Position numbers and translations under genes: made by a program
Notes under the pieces: generated by a model
What the model saw: the letters and a program-made list of their open reading frames with translations, nothing else
Told to the model about the DNA's origin: nothing
Database searches by the model: none
From: CAIWHR01 sp040007035
Lineage (GTDB): Bacteria; Pseudomonadota; Gammaproteobacteria; Burkholderiales; Casimicrobiaceae
Assembly: GCA_040007035.1 (NCBI GenBank)
Contig: JBDTVU010000002.1
Coordinates: 1 to 64,000 of the forward strand
Direction: 5' to 3'
DNA length: 64,000 bases
Shown: one piece after another, positions 24,452-33,880 of the stretch
How positions within the stretch are numbered: the first letter of the stretch is position 1
Layout: every line of letters starts with the position of its first letter

Positions 24452-26665
24452 ATGACCGACTATCGCCGCGCCGTCGCGTTCTGGGTCGCCGTCGGCGCCA
24501 CCGGCTTCCTGCTCGTTCCCTGGTATTCGCTGCAGGACAGCGTGTTCGCAGCGGGCTGGATTTCGCACTTCGGCGACAAGGAGGCGGCACCCGCGCTGCT
24601 GCAAGCGACCCGTCACGGCCATCCGTGGCTGATGCCGCTGGGCTTTCTGGTCGCGCTGGGTGCGGCGCTGACAGCGCCACTGCCGCGGACATTCCGCTCG
24701 AACGCACTGATCGCCGTCGGCGGTGCCGGTTTCGTCTGGTTCTTCGTGCAGGGCTTCGCGATCGGCCCGACCGGCTGGTACTTCGACAGCCTCGCCGCCG
24801 CGCTGCCGCCGCTCTCCGGCGGACAGTACGGGATGGGCCTCGGCGCGGCGCTCGTCGTCACCTGCTTCGGGATGCTGTTCGCGCTGGGGCTCGCCGGTCG
24901 CGGCTATTTCAAGGGCGACGCATTCGTCGCCGGCAGCGTCGTGACGGTGGCCACGCTGGTCGCCGTGTTCACGTTCTTCCCCGTGTTCCGGATCCTGATC
25001 TCGGCGATCGAGGATAACAACGGAGCGTTCGCGCTCGCCGCCCTCCCCGGCCGGCTGTTCACCGAAAAGGTCTGGGGGGTCGGCTGCATCGTCGGCACGA
25101 CCCGCTGCGGCGTCGCCTGGAACACGCTGGTGCTGGCGCTGCTTTGCGCCGCCTGCTGCACCGGGCTCGGCCTCGCCTTCGCGCTGATCGCCACCCGCAC
25201 CGACTTCCGGCACAAGAAGCTGCTGCGGATCCTGACCGTGCTGCCGATCATCACGCCGCCTTTCGTCATCGGCCTCGGCCTCATCCTGATCTTCGGCCGC
25301 TCGGGCCTCGTCAACCAGCTGCTCGAATGGACGTTCGGGTTCCAGCCGGGGCGCTGGATCTACGGGCTGCAGGGCGTGCTGCTGGCGCAGGTGTTCGCGT
25401 TCACGCCGATCGCATTCCTGGTGCTGATCGGTGTGGTCGAGGGCGTGTCGCCGAGCATGGAAGAAGCAGCGCAAACACTGCGCGCGAATCGCTGGCGCGT
25501 GTTCGCCGACATCTCGCTGCCGCTGATGAAGCCGGGGCTCGCCAACGCGTTCCTGATCAGCTTCATCGAGTCGATCGCCGACTTCGGCAACCCGATCCTG
25601 CTCGGCGGCAACTATGGCGTGCTGTCGACCGAGATCTTTTTCTCCGTCGTCGGCGCCCAGCTCGACCAGGGCCGGGCGGCCACGCTCGGCATCCTGCTGC
25701 TGCTGTTCGCGCTGGCGGCGTTCTTCGCACAGCGCAAGCTCCTCGGCCGCAAGGTCTACACGTCGCTCGCCGGCAAGGGCGATTCCGGCCTGCCGACGCG
25801 GCTGCCCGACACCGTCCGCCGCATCTGCTTCGGAATCGCCGTGCCGTGGGCGGTGCTCACGCTGGTCATCTACGCGATGGCGCTGGTCGGCGGCTTCGTC
25901 GAGACCTGGGGCCGCGACTACACGCTGACGCTGAAGCACTACACGAAGGCGTTTTCGGTCGAGTACGGCGCGCACGGCCTCATCTGGGCCGGTGCCGCGT
26001 GGAATTCGTTCTGGACCACGTTCCGGCTTGCCGCGATCGCCGCACCGCTGACCGCCGCGCTGGGGATCCTCTCGGCGTACCTGCTGACGCGGCAGAAGTT
26101 CGCCGGCCAGGGCGCGTTCGAGTTCGGCACGATGCTGTCGTTCGCGATTCCGGGCACGGTGATCGGCGTCTCGTACATCCTCGCGTTCAACGTGCCGCCG
26201 ATCGAGGTCACCGGCACCGGCATCGTGCTCATCATCTGCTTCATCTTCCGCAACATGCCGGTCGGCGTCCGCGCCGGCATGGCGGCGATGACGCAGATCG
26301 ACAAGAGCCTCGACGAGGCGTCGATCACGCTCGGCGCCCGCGGCTTCACGACGTTGCGACGGGTGATCCTGCCGCTGCTGAAGCCGGCGATCGTTGCCGC
26401 GCTCGTCTACAGCTTCGTGCGCGCCGTCACCACGGTGTCGGCGGTGATCTTCCTCGTCTCCGCCGAGTACGAGATGGCGACGACGTACATTATCAACCGC
26501 GTGGTCAACGGCGATTACGGCGTGGCCATCGCCTACTGCTCGGTGCTGATCGTGCTGATGCTGGCCGCAATCTGGCTGATCCAGCGGCTTGTAGGCGAAC
26601 GCAAGCTCGGCCGCCGCGCCGCGGGCGTGCCGGGCATCGGCGTGCTCGGCCGCAACGCCGCCTGA
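24452..26665 (+). CDS. ABC transporter permease, FbpB type, two fused permease domains
   Basis: A 737-residue inner-membrane permease holding both transmembrane domains of the importer in one chain. An N-terminal 200 residues add about four to five extra membrane segments. Two EAA loops, which dock the ATPase, are visible: EEAAQTLRANRWRVF (about residue 335) and DEASITLGARGFTTLRRVIL (about 620), each followed by LPL(M/L)KP. This arrangement is usual for FbpB/AfuB-type systems. It lies 49 bases after the second binding protein and 19 bases before the ATPase, so one operon is very likely. Substrate is not readable. Confidence 0.9.
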   Translation: MTDYRRAVAFWVAVGATGFLLVPWYSLQDSVFAAGWISHFGDKEAAPALLQATRHGHPWLMPLGFLVALGAALTAPLPRTFRSNALIAVGGAGFVWFFVQGFAIGPTGWYFDSLAAALPPLSGGQYGMGLGAALVVTCFGMLFALGLAGRGYFKGDAFVAGSVVTVATLVAVFTFFPVFRILISAIEDNNGAFALAALPGRLFTEKVWGVGCIVGTTRCGVAWNTLVLALLCAACCTGLGLAFALIATRTDFRHKKLLRILTVLPIITPPFVIGLGLILIFGRSGLVNQLLEWTFGFQPGRWIYGLQGVLLAQVFAFTPIAFLVLIGVVEGVSPSMEEAAQTLRANRWRVFADISLPLMKPGLANAFLISFIESIADFGNPILLGGNYGVLSTEIFFSVVGAQLDQGRAATLGILLLLFALAAFFAQRKLLGRKVYTSLAGKGDSGLPTRLPDTVRRICFGIAVPWAVLTLVIYAMALVGGFVETWGRDYTLTLKHYTKAFSVEYGAHGLIWAGAAWNSFWTTFRLAAIAAPLTAALGILSAYLLTRQKFAGQGAFEFGTMLSFAIPGTVIGVSYILAFNVPPIEVTGTGIVLIICFIFRNMPVGVRAGMAAMTQIDKSLDEASITLGARGFTTLRRVILPLLKPAIVAALVYSFVRAVTTVSAVIFLVSAEYEMATTYIINRVVNGDYGVAIAYCSVLIVLMLAAIWLIQRLVGERKLGRRAAGVPGIGVLGRNAA

Positions 26666-26684
26666 ACCCTACCCGCGAGATCCC

Positions 26685-27752
26685 ATGAAAGCCGCATCGA
26701 TCGAGTTCCGCAACGTGCGCAAGCTCTACGGCGACGTTGCCGCCGTCGACGGCGTGTCGTTCACCATCGCCGCCCGCTCGCTGGTGACGCTGCTCGGTCC
26801 GTCCGGCTGTGGCAAGACGACGATCCTGCGGATGATCGCCGGCCTCGAGCTGCCGACGACGGGCACTATCCGCATCGGCGATGCCGACGTGACGAACGTG
26901 TCGGCGTCCGAGCGCGACGTGTCGATGGTGTTCCAGAGCTATGCGCTGTTTCCGCACATGAACGTGCTCGATAACGTAAGCTACGGCCTCACCGTGTCCG
27001 GCCAGCCGAAGGCGGAGGCGCATAAAAAGGCGCAGGCTACGCTGGCGACGGTCGGGCTGACCGGACTCGACCTGCGGCTGCCGTCCGAGCTCTCCGGCGG
27101 CCAGCAGCAGCGCGTCGCCGTCGCGCGGGCGCTGGTGCTCGAGCCATCGGTGCTGCTGTTCGACGAGCCGCTGTCGAACCTCGACGCCCGGCTTCGGCGG
27201 CAGATGCGCGAGGAAATCCGCGACCTGCAGCAGCGCCTCGGCCTCACCGTCGTCTACGTCACGCACGACCAGGCGGAGGCGCTCGCCGTTTCCGACCGGA
27301 TAATCGTGATGGACAAGGCGGTGATCGCGCAGGAGGGCGCGCCGCGCGAGCTCTACGCGCAGCCGAAGGACGCGTTCGTCGCCGGCTTCATGGGCGAGGC
27401 GAACCGCGTGCCCGGCACGCTCGCGCGCCGCGACGCGACCGTCGGCGACGTCGCGATCGGCCCGCTGACAATGGCGCTCTACCACCGCGACCTCGCCGAC
27501 GGCCCGATCGAGGTGGCGATCCGCCCGGAGGCGATTACGCTGCAGTCAGTGGGCACGACGCCGCTCGCCGGCACCGTGCGCAAGGCGGCGTACCTCGGCA
27601 GCACGATGGAATACACCGTCGACACCGCCGTCGGCCCGCTGTTCGTCATCGACGGCGGCGTCGACCGGCCGCTCGCCGTCGGCGCCGGCGTCGCCGTCGC
27701 GTTCGCGCCGCACGGCGTGATCGCGATTCCGCCGCGGCCGCCGGCCGCATGA
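26685..27752 (+). CDS. ABC transporter ATP-binding protein, FbpC/PotA type
   Basis: A 355-residue ATPase. Walker A GPSGCGKTT, Q-loop VFQSYALFPHMNV, signature LSGGQQQRVAVARAL, Walker B VLLFDEPLSNLD and H-loop YVTHDQAEA are all intact. A C-terminal TOBE domain (about 270-350) follows. This is the MOI subfamily (metal, organic, osmolyte, iron importers). The stop codon overlaps the ATG of the phosphatase gene (ATGA), so the two proteins are translationally coupled. With two binding proteins and one fused permease it completes an importer. Confidence 0.93.
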   Translation: MKAASIEFRNVRKLYGDVAAVDGVSFTIAARSLVTLLGPSGCGKTTILRMIAGLELPTTGTIRIGDADVTNVSASERDVSMVFQSYALFPHMNVLDNVSYGLTVSGQPKAEAHKKAQATLATVGLTGLDLRLPSELSGGQQQRVAVARALVLEPSVLLFDEPLSNLDARLRRQMREEIRDLQQRLGLTVVYVTHDQAEALAVSDRIIVMDKAVIAQEGAPRELYAQPKDAFVAGFMGEANRVPGTLARRDATVGDVAIGPLTMALYHRDLADGPIEVAIRPEAITLQSVGTTPLAGTVRKAAYLGSTMEYTVDTAVGPLFVIDGGVDRPLAVGAGVAVAFAPHGVIAIPPRPPAA

Positions 27753-28540
27753 TCGATCTCGCGGCGCGCGCCGCCGTCGCCAGGACGCTCGCCCGCGAAG
27801 CCGGCGCGCTCGGCCGCCGTTATTTCCAGCGCGAGCTCGCGTTCTCGCCGCAGGCCAAGGGGCCGCAGGACTGGGTCAGCGCCGCCGACCTCGCCGTCGA
27901 AGACCTGATCCGCGGCGAACTCGCCCGCGTATTTCCCGATGATGCGATGCTGGGCGAGGAAGCCGGCATCAGCGGCAGCGGCGTCGGCGATGCGCTGTGG
28001 GCGGTCGATCCGATCGACGGCACGATCAATTTCATCCACGGCGTCCGCTACTGGTGCGTGTCGATCGCGTTCACCGTCGGCGGCGTGGCGCGGATCGGCG
28101 CCGTCTACGACCCGTCGGCCGACGAGCTGTTCTGGGCAGTCGAGGGCGGCGGCGCGTGGCGCGACGACGAACCGATCGCCGTGTCCGATTGTCGCGCGCT
28201 CGACCGGGCACTGGTCGCCGCCGGGTACGTGCCTCGTCATCCTCTCGCCGAGAGCCTCGCGCTGCGCGCACAACTCCTCGGCGCCGGCGCCGCGGTCAAG
28301 GACATGGGGGCCGGCGCGCTGATGCTCGCGCACGTCGCCGCGGGGCGCTTCGACGCGTTCCTCGAACCGCACATGCACCCGTGGGATGCGCTGGCGGGCC
28401 TGCTTCTCGTCCGCGAAGCCGGCGGCCGCACGCTGCCTTACCCCGGCCATGCCGGCCTCGCCGCGGGTGGCCCGGTCATCGCGGCGGGCCCCGGCGTGTT
28501 CGACGCGCTCGCCGCATTGCCGGGCGCGCCGCGCCGGTAG
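27749..28540 (+). CDS. Inositol monophosphatase family phosphatase
   Basis: A 263-residue Mg-dependent, Li-sensitive-type phosphatase of the IMPase/SuhB/HisN superfamily. Metal ligands are seen in LGEEAG (Glu), WAVDPIDGTINF (DPIDGT signature) and HPWDALAGLLLVREAGG (WD motif). Substrates in this family include inositol phosphate, histidinol phosphate, PAP and sugar phosphates; sequence alone does not decide. It overlaps the importer ATPase by four bases, so it probably acts on what the transporter brings in. An imported phosphorylated sugar or polyol being dephosphorylated is the favoured inference. Confidence 0.88.
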   Translation: MIDLAARAAVARTLAREAGALGRRYFQRELAFSPQAKGPQDWVSAADLAVEDLIRGELARVFPDDAMLGEEAGISGSGVGDALWAVDPIDGTINFIHGVRYWCVSIAFTVGGVARIGAVYDPSADELFWAVEGGGAWRDDEPIAVSDCRALDRALVAAGYVPRHPLAESLALRAQLLGAGAAVKDMGAGALMLAHVAAGRFDAFLEPHMHPWDALAGLLLVREAGGRTLPYPGHAGLAAGGPVIAAGPGVFDALAALPGAPRR

Positions 28541-28661
28541 CATGCGAGCCGACAGTGCGTCGCGTTCTCGTTCCGCAAATCCGACTTCGCTACACTTCGG
28601 CCGTCCGCGCCACGCGATGTCGCGACTGCATCGTGCCCACTTTCCTCCGAGGAGTCTCGCC

Positions 28662-29696
28662 ATGACATCCCCTTCCCGCTCCACCCGCCGCCTGCTCGCG
28701 CTCGCGGCGCTCGCCGTCGGCCTTGCCACGACCGGCGCCGCGTCGGCGCAGGGCAAGGACGACCTGTGGGACGTGACGACGAAGATGTCGATGCCCGGGA
28801 TGCCGATGGCGATCCCCGCGCAGTCCAACCGCGTCTGCGTCGGCAAAGACCGCGGCGACGACCAGTACGTGCCGAAGCAGGACGACTGCCGGGTGCTGGA
28901 GAGCAAGCGCACCGGCAACAAGTACAGCTTCAGGATGGATTGCGCCGGCAAGGACCCCTCGCTCATCGACGGCGAGATCACGTTCGCCAGCAACGCGTAC
29001 GACGGCAAGATGCACATGGTGATGAAGAAGTCGAAGGAAACGATGGACATGACGTTCTCCGGCAAGCGAGTCGGCGACTGCACCGACACGTCGAAGCAGC
29101 AGGTGGCGGCGGCGAAGGCGCAGGCCGAGAAAGGCATGGCCGAAGCCTGCCGCGGCGGTATCGAGCGGCTGCAGTGGCAGCTCTTCTTCGGCGATGCGAA
29201 GACGGCCGTGTGCGCGGGGCAGCAGAAGGACTTCTGCGCGCGCGCCACGAAGGTTGCGCAGGACATGCGCGAGCCGGCGCATTACCGGGCCGGCAAGCAG
29301 ATCAGCGCTGACCTCTCGACGTCGTTCTCGAAATGCGGGCAGGACCTCGCTGCGGTCACCGATGCGGCGTGCAAGCGCGCCGTGTCGACGCGCGGCTGGG
29401 CCTTCGTCGGCGGCGGCGACTGCGATGCCGATGTGCGCACGCAGGGTCCCCTCCACTGCGTCGGCGGTCCCGGCCGCAGTCCGGACCCGGAGTTCTACCC
29501 GCTGTGCTCGCGTCTTGCGACGATCTCGCGCGGCATCGGAGCAGCCGGTACGGGCGCGATGACGGGCGCAGCGAAGGCCGGCGGCGCAGGGTCCGCGACG
29601 GGCACCGTCCCGACACCGGCACCGGCGCCGGCGCCGGCGGTACAGGATCCCGTCAAGCAGGGCGTCGACGCGCTGAAGAAGCTGCTGCCGTTCTGA
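28662..29696 (+). CDS. Secreted DUF3617 protein
   Basis: A 344-residue exported protein of unknown function. A clear Sec signal (LLALAALAVGLATTGAASAQ) is followed by the DUF3617 pattern: DDLWDVTTKMSMPGMPMAIP, RVCVGKD, then DCRVLESKRTGNKYSFRMDC and ITFASNAYDGKMHMVM. DUF3617 proteins are periplasmic and their role is not established. The C-terminal half is Cys-rich (about ten cysteines, likely disulfides), ending in an Ala/Pro/Gly linker and KQGVDALKKLLPF. CGAGGAG lies just before the ATG at 28662. The gene precedes a D,D-carboxypeptidase by eight bases, so it may act in the envelope. Confidence 0.8.
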   Translation: MTSPSRSTRRLLALAALAVGLATTGAASAQGKDDLWDVTTKMSMPGMPMAIPAQSNRVCVGKDRGDDQYVPKQDDCRVLESKRTGNKYSFRMDCAGKDPSLIDGEITFASNAYDGKMHMVMKKSKETMDMTFSGKRVGDCTDTSKQQVAAAKAQAEKGMAEACRGGIERLQWQLFFGDAKTAVCAGQQKDFCARATKVAQDMREPAHYRAGKQISADLSTSFSKCGQDLAAVTDAACKRAVSTRGWAFVGGGDCDADVRTQGPLHCVGGPGRSPDPEFYPLCSRLATISRGIGAAGTGAMTGAAKAGGAGSATGTVPTPAPAPAPAVQDPVKQGVDALKKLLPF

Positions 29697-29704
29697 GCGG
29701 CGTC

Positions 29705-30544
29705 ATGCGGCGGGCGATCGCCGTTCTCGGCGCGGCAGTGGCAATCGCTGCCGCAGCGCAGGTGCCCTCGCAGCCGGGAACCCCGGTCGACACGTTTCCG
29801 GGCGCGGCAGCGGCATACCTCGTCGTCGTCGACGGTGCGCCGCTCTGGGGCGCCTCCGTCGACCAACGGTTGCCGCCCGCGTCGCTGACGAAGCTGATGA
29901 CGGCGCTGCTGGTCGTCGAGGCGACGCCGCAGGACACCGTCGTCACCGTCAGTCCGAAAGCGGCGCGCGCGGGCGGCGCGCGGATGGGCCTCGCCGCCGG
30001 TACCCGGATCCGGGTGTCGGAACTCCTCGCCGGCTTGCTGCTGCGGTCGGGCAACGACGCGTGCATGGCGCTCGCCGAGCGCGTCGACGGCAGCGAGGCG
30101 CGCTTCGTCGAACGGATGAACGCGCACGCGCGGACGCTCGGTCTCGCCGATACGCACTTCGCAAACGCCTGCGGCTTCGACGCGCCGGAGCATCATTCCA
30201 GCGCGCGCGACCTTGCTGCGCTCGCCGCGCGCGTGCTGGCGACACCGGCGCTCGCGCGCCTGGTGGCGCTCGACCGGTATACGGCGCGCGCCGTCGACGG
30301 ACGCGCCTATGCACTGAAAAGTACCAACGTGCTGATGGGGCTGGTGCCGGGCCTCGCCGGGGTGAAGACCGGCTACACCGACGATGCCGGGCATTGCCTG
30401 ATCAGCTACGCGACGCGCGACGGCCACGGCGTGCTGGTGGTGCTGCTCGGCGCGAAGGACCGGTGGTGGGACGCGGTGGCGATGATCGAGCAGGCGTTCG
30501 GCCGCATTCCCGCCGCGCCCGCACGGGCGGCACCCGGTGGGTGA
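29705..30544 (+). CDS. D-alanyl-D-alanine carboxypeptidase (PBP5/6-like, short form)
   Basis: A 279-residue periplasmic penicillin-binding protein that trims the terminal D-Ala from peptidoglycan pentapeptides. Motifs: SxxK is PASLTKLM, SxN is RSGNDACMALAE, and KTG is GVKTGYTDDAGHC. A signal sequence (MRRAIAVLGAAVAIAAAAQ) is present. It stops shortly after the catalytic domain, lacking the C-terminal beta domain and amphipathic anchor of PBP5, so it may be soluble in the periplasm. Its end overlaps the next gene's GTG start by eight bases. An endopeptidase role cannot be excluded. Confidence 0.92.
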   Translation: MRRAIAVLGAAVAIAAAAQVPSQPGTPVDTFPGAAAAYLVVVDGAPLWGASVDQRLPPASLTKLMTALLVVEATPQDTVVTVSPKAARAGGARMGLAAGTRIRVSELLAGLLLRSGNDACMALAERVDGSEARFVERMNAHARTLGLADTHFANACGFDAPEHHSSARDLAALAARVLATPALARLVALDRYTARAVDGRAYALKSTNVLMGLVPGLAGVKTGYTDDAGHCLISYATRDGHGVLVVLLGAKDRWWDAVAMIEQAFGRIPAAPARAAPGG

Positions 30545-31862
30545 GCGCAGCGCGTGGCTGGTGACGGCGGGCGCCGTTGCGCTCGCCTGGGCGACGGCCA
30601 CCGGCACGGTGTTCCAGTACGACGACTTCCGCGTCGTCGTCGACAATCCCGACGTGCATTCGTGGGCCGCGTGGCTGGCGTCGATGCCGGGCATCCGGCC
30701 GCTGACCAAGGCAAGCTTCACGCTGAACTGGACGCTGTCGCCGGCGGCGGCCGGCTTCGTCGCGTTCAACGCCATGTGCCACGCGGCGAGCGCGCTGCTC
30801 GTGTTGGCGCTCGTCCGGCGCTGGCTGCCCGCGCTGGCACCTGGCATGCATCGCCCGGGACTCGCGGCGCTCGTCGCGGCGCTCGTGTTTGCGCTGCACC
30901 CCGCGCAGACGGAGGCCGTGACGTGGATCGCCGGCCGCTCGGTCGCGCTCTCCGGATGCCTGTACTTGGCGGCGCTGCTGGCGTGGGAACGGGCAGGCGA
31001 CGCACCGCGTCCGGGCGCGCGGATCGCGTTGTCCGCGGCGCTCTATGCCGGTGCGCTCGCGGCGCGGGAGACGGCGTGGACGCTGCCGTTCGCGGTCGTG
31101 CTGGTCGAGACCGCGCGCGGCGAATCGTTTCGCAGCGGGTGCCGGCGCGCGCTGCCGCTGTTCGGCGTCCTCGCCGCCGCGCTCGCCGCGATGGCGGCCT
31201 CGCCCGTGTATCGCCGGCTGCTGGCGACGAGCCTCGACGTCCGCGATCCGGTGGCAAACCTGTTCGCGCAGGTCGAGGGCATTTCATACCTCGTCACCCA
31301 TCCGCTGCTCACGCTGCGCGTCAATTTCGATCCCGATCTCGCGGCCCCAGCGACGGCCGATGCGCAATGGTGGCTTGCCGCCACGCTGATCGCCGTGGCG
31401 ATCGGGTCCGGTTTCGCGCAACTGCGCCGGCGGCCGTGGCTGGGCCTGGCGCCGCTGTGGTTCTTGCTGCACCTCGTGCCGACCAACGGGCCGATCGCGC
31501 GCTACGACCTCGCCAACGACCGGCAGCTCTACCTCGCGCTCGTCGGCCCGGCGCTCGTCGCCGGCATCGTCGTCGCGCGGATGCGGCCGGCCGTCGTCGG
31601 CGGAATTGCCGCCGCGGCGCTCGTGGCCGCGCTGGGCATCGCGACGTTCGCCCGCAACGCCGACTACGCGAGCGAGATCGCGCTGTGGGAAGCGACGGCA
31701 AGGGCGTCTCCGGCCAAGGCGCGGCCGTGGAACAACGTCGGCTGGGCGCACCAGCAGGCAGGCGATCTCGTGCGCGCCCGGGCGGCCTACGAACGCGCGC
31801 TCGAACTCGACCCGTTCTACTTCCGGGCGCGGGGCAACCTCGACGCGCTGCCGCCGCGGTGA
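30537..31862 (+). CDS. TMTC-like multi-pass membrane protein with C-terminal TPR
   Basis: A 441-residue protein with about nine to ten membrane segments and a short C-terminal TPR (WNNVGWAHQQAGDLVRARAA then YERALELDPFYFRA). The first loop has FQYDDFRVVVDNP and a later one HPAQTEAVTWIAGRS. Both resemble the TMTC/GT-C family, where acidic first-loop residues act in glycosyl transfer from lipid-linked donors. A bacterial protein glycosyltransferase is therefore possible but unproven. It starts with GTG at 30537, overlapping the carboxypeptidase stop by eight bases; no better start keeps the first helix. Confidence 0.7.
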   Translation: MGERSAWLVTAGAVALAWATATGTVFQYDDFRVVVDNPDVHSWAAWLASMPGIRPLTKASFTLNWTLSPAAAGFVAFNAMCHAASALLVLALVRRWLPALAPGMHRPGLAALVAALVFALHPAQTEAVTWIAGRSVALSGCLYLAALLAWERAGDAPRPGARIALSAALYAGALAARETAWTLPFAVVLVETARGESFRSGCRRALPLFGVLAAALAAMAASPVYRRLLATSLDVRDPVANLFAQVEGISYLVTHPLLTLRVNFDPDLAAPATADAQWWLAATLIAVAIGSGFAQLRRRPWLGLAPLWFLLHLVPTNGPIARYDLANDRQLYLALVGPALVAGIVVARMRPAVVGGIAAAALVAALGIATFARNADYASEIALWEATARASPAKARPWNNVGWAHQQAGDLVRARAAYERALELDPFYFRARGNLDALPPR

Positions 31863-31935
31863 TCGCGGTCGGCGGACACGAACCCGCCGGCAGCTACGCT
31901 CGGCCGCAGCCTCTACCCGCGCCGCGCGGCGACGG

Positions 31936-33738
31936 TCAGAACTGCTCGGCCGGAAGCGCCAGCGCCGAATCGCCGCCGTGGGTCACCGTCTGCGCGTACG
32001 CGGCCGCCTGCGGCAGCAGGCAGTCGGCGTAGTAGCGCGCGGTGACGACCTTCGCGTGCAGGAAGCGCGCGTCGCCGGTACCGTCGTGCTGGTGCTTCGC
32101 GGCGACGAGTGCCGCGCGGCCGAGTTGCCAGCCGCCGGCGACGAGCCCCCACAGCCGCAGGTACGGCACGGCGCCCGCGTGCGCGGCGCGCGTGTTCGCG
32201 GCGAACGCCGGCACCACCCAGTCGACCGCCGCCTGCAGCGACGCGGTCGCCTCCTTCAGACTCGTACCGATCGCGCGCAGGTTGACGTCAGCGTGGCCAG
32301 CGAGCTCCGCCGCGACCTTCCCGATGTCGGCGACGATCGACTTCGCCGCGGCGCCGCCGTCGCGCGCCGTCTTCCGTCCGATCAGGTCGTTGGCCTGGAT
32401 GCCGGTCGTGCCTTCGTAGATCGTCGTGATCCGCGCGTCGCGGTAGTGCTGCGCGGCGCCGGATTCCTCGATGAACCCCATCCCGCCATGCACCTGCACA
32501 CCGAGCGACGTCAGCTCCTGCGCCACCTCGGTCGAGCAGCCCTTGACGATCGGGATCATGAATTCGGCGAACGCCTGGTGCCGCTTGCGCGCCTCGGCAT
32601 CGGGATGGCGGTGCGCGTTGTCCAGCGCCGCCGCGGTGACGTAGGCGACCGCGCGCATCGCCTCGATGCTGGCGCGCATCGTCATCAGCATCCGGCGGAC
32701 GTCCGGGTGCTCGATGATCGAGCCGCCCGCAGCGCCCTTCTCCGCGCCGACCGCCTTGCCCTGCACGCGGTCGCGGGCGTAGGCGACGGCGCGCTGGTAG
32801 GCGCGCTCGGAAATGCCGACGCCCTCCAGCCCGACCGAGAACCGCGCGAGATTCATCATGACGAACATGTAGGCGAGGCCGTGGTTCTGTTCGCCGACGA
32901 GATAGCCGATCGCGCCGCCGTGGTCGCCGAACGCCATCACCGCCGTCGGGCTGGCGTGGATGCCGAGCTTGTGCTCGAGCGAAACGCAGTGAACGTCGTT
33001 GCGCGCGCCGAGGCTGCCGTCGTCGTTGACCATCAACTTCGGCACGACGAACAGCGAGATCCCCTTCACGCCCTCGGGCGCATCCGGCGTGCGCGCCAGC
33101 ACCAGATGGACGATGTTGTCGGTGTAGTCGTGGTCGCCGTAGGTGATGAAGATCTTCTGGCCGAAGACCTTGTACGTGCCGTCGCCCTGCGGGACCGCCT
33201 TCGTTCGCACCGCGGCCAGGTCCGAGCCCGCCTGCGGCTCGGTCAGGTTCATCGTGCCGGTCCACGTGCCGGCGACCATGTTCGGCAGGAACCGGTCCTT
33301 CAGTGCCTGCGAACCGCGCAACGCGATCGCCTCGATCGCGCCCTGCGTCAGCAGCGGACAGAGGTCGAACGCCATGTTCGACGCGTGCCACATTTCCTCG
33401 ACCGCCGCCGACAGGAGTTGCGGCAATCCCTGGCCGCCGTAGTCGGGGCTCTTGGTGAGGCCGTTCCAGCCGTTCTCGCAGAATTGCCGGTACGCGTCTT
33501 TGAACCCGGACGGCGTCTTCACCGTACCGTCGTCCTGGCGCTTTGCGCCCTCCTGGTCGCCGGTTCGGTTGATCGGATCGAGGACATTCGTCGCGAACTT
33601 CGCGGCTTCCTCGAGGATCGCGCTGGCGACGTCGGGCGTGGCTTCCTCGAACCCGGGAAGCGTCGCGACCTGCGCGAGGCCGGCGAGCTCGGTCATCACG
33701 AACTGCATTTCGGCGAGGGGTGCCTGGTAGGTGCTCAT
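31936..33738 (-). CDS. Acyl-CoA dehydrogenase (600-residue, DmdC/FadE-like class)
   Basis: A 600-residue FAD enzyme oxidising acyl-CoA to enoyl-CoA and passing electrons to ETF. Features: MNLTEPQAGSDLAAVRTKA (FAD/substrate region), a mid-domain GQKIFITYGDHD, and the C-terminal YEGTTGIQANDLIGRK. The C-terminal extension of about 120 residues places it with the longer acyl-CoA dehydrogenases such as 3-methylmercaptopropionyl-CoA dehydrogenase and its relatives; chain-length specificity is not readable. The catalytic Glu region is near GMGFIEESGAAQHYRDARI. It lies 142 bases downstream of etfA on the same strand, so enzyme and acceptor are encoded together. Confidence 0.93.
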   Translation of the reverse strand: MSTYQAPLAEMQFVMTELAGLAQVATLPGFEEATPDVASAILEEAAKFATNVLDPINRTGDQEGAKRQDDGTVKTPSGFKDAYRQFCENGWNGLTKSPDYGGQGLPQLLSAAVEEMWHASNMAFDLCPLLTQGAIEAIALRGSQALKDRFLPNMVAGTWTGTMNLTEPQAGSDLAAVRTKAVPQGDGTYKVFGQKIFITYGDHDYTDNIVHLVLARTPDAPEGVKGISLFVVPKLMVNDDGSLGARNDVHCVSLEHKLGIHASPTAVMAFGDHGGAIGYLVGEQNHGLAYMFVMMNLARFSVGLEGVGISERAYQRAVAYARDRVQGKAVGAEKGAAGGSIIEHPDVRRMLMTMRASIEAMRAVAYVTAAALDNAHRHPDAEARKRHQAFAEFMIPIVKGCSTEVAQELTSLGVQVHGGMGFIEESGAAQHYRDARITTIYEGTTGIQANDLIGRKTARDGGAAAKSIVADIGKVAAELAGHADVNLRAIGTSLKEATASLQAAVDWVVPAFAANTRAAHAGAVPYLRLWGLVAGGWQLGRAALVAAKHQHDGTGDARFLHAKVVTARYYADCLLPQAAAYAQTVTHGGDSALALPAEQF

Positions 33739-33880
33739 CGAAACCTCGAAACGTGGAATCGAAAGGAATTCAGCGTACCCGCGGCGGTTGGACGAAACGC
33801 TCTGATGCGGTCCCCGCGCGAGCGGCGGCGACCGGCCGATGCCTTGCCTCCGACCCGGCCCGGCCCGCGCCGCCGGTCCG

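Noticed and set aside
22264..27752. Ferric iron uptake system (FbpABC) as the firm call
   Set aside because: Architecture matches, but both binding proteins lack the adjacent tyrosines used for ferric binding, and the operon contains a phosphatase; iron was left as only one possibility.
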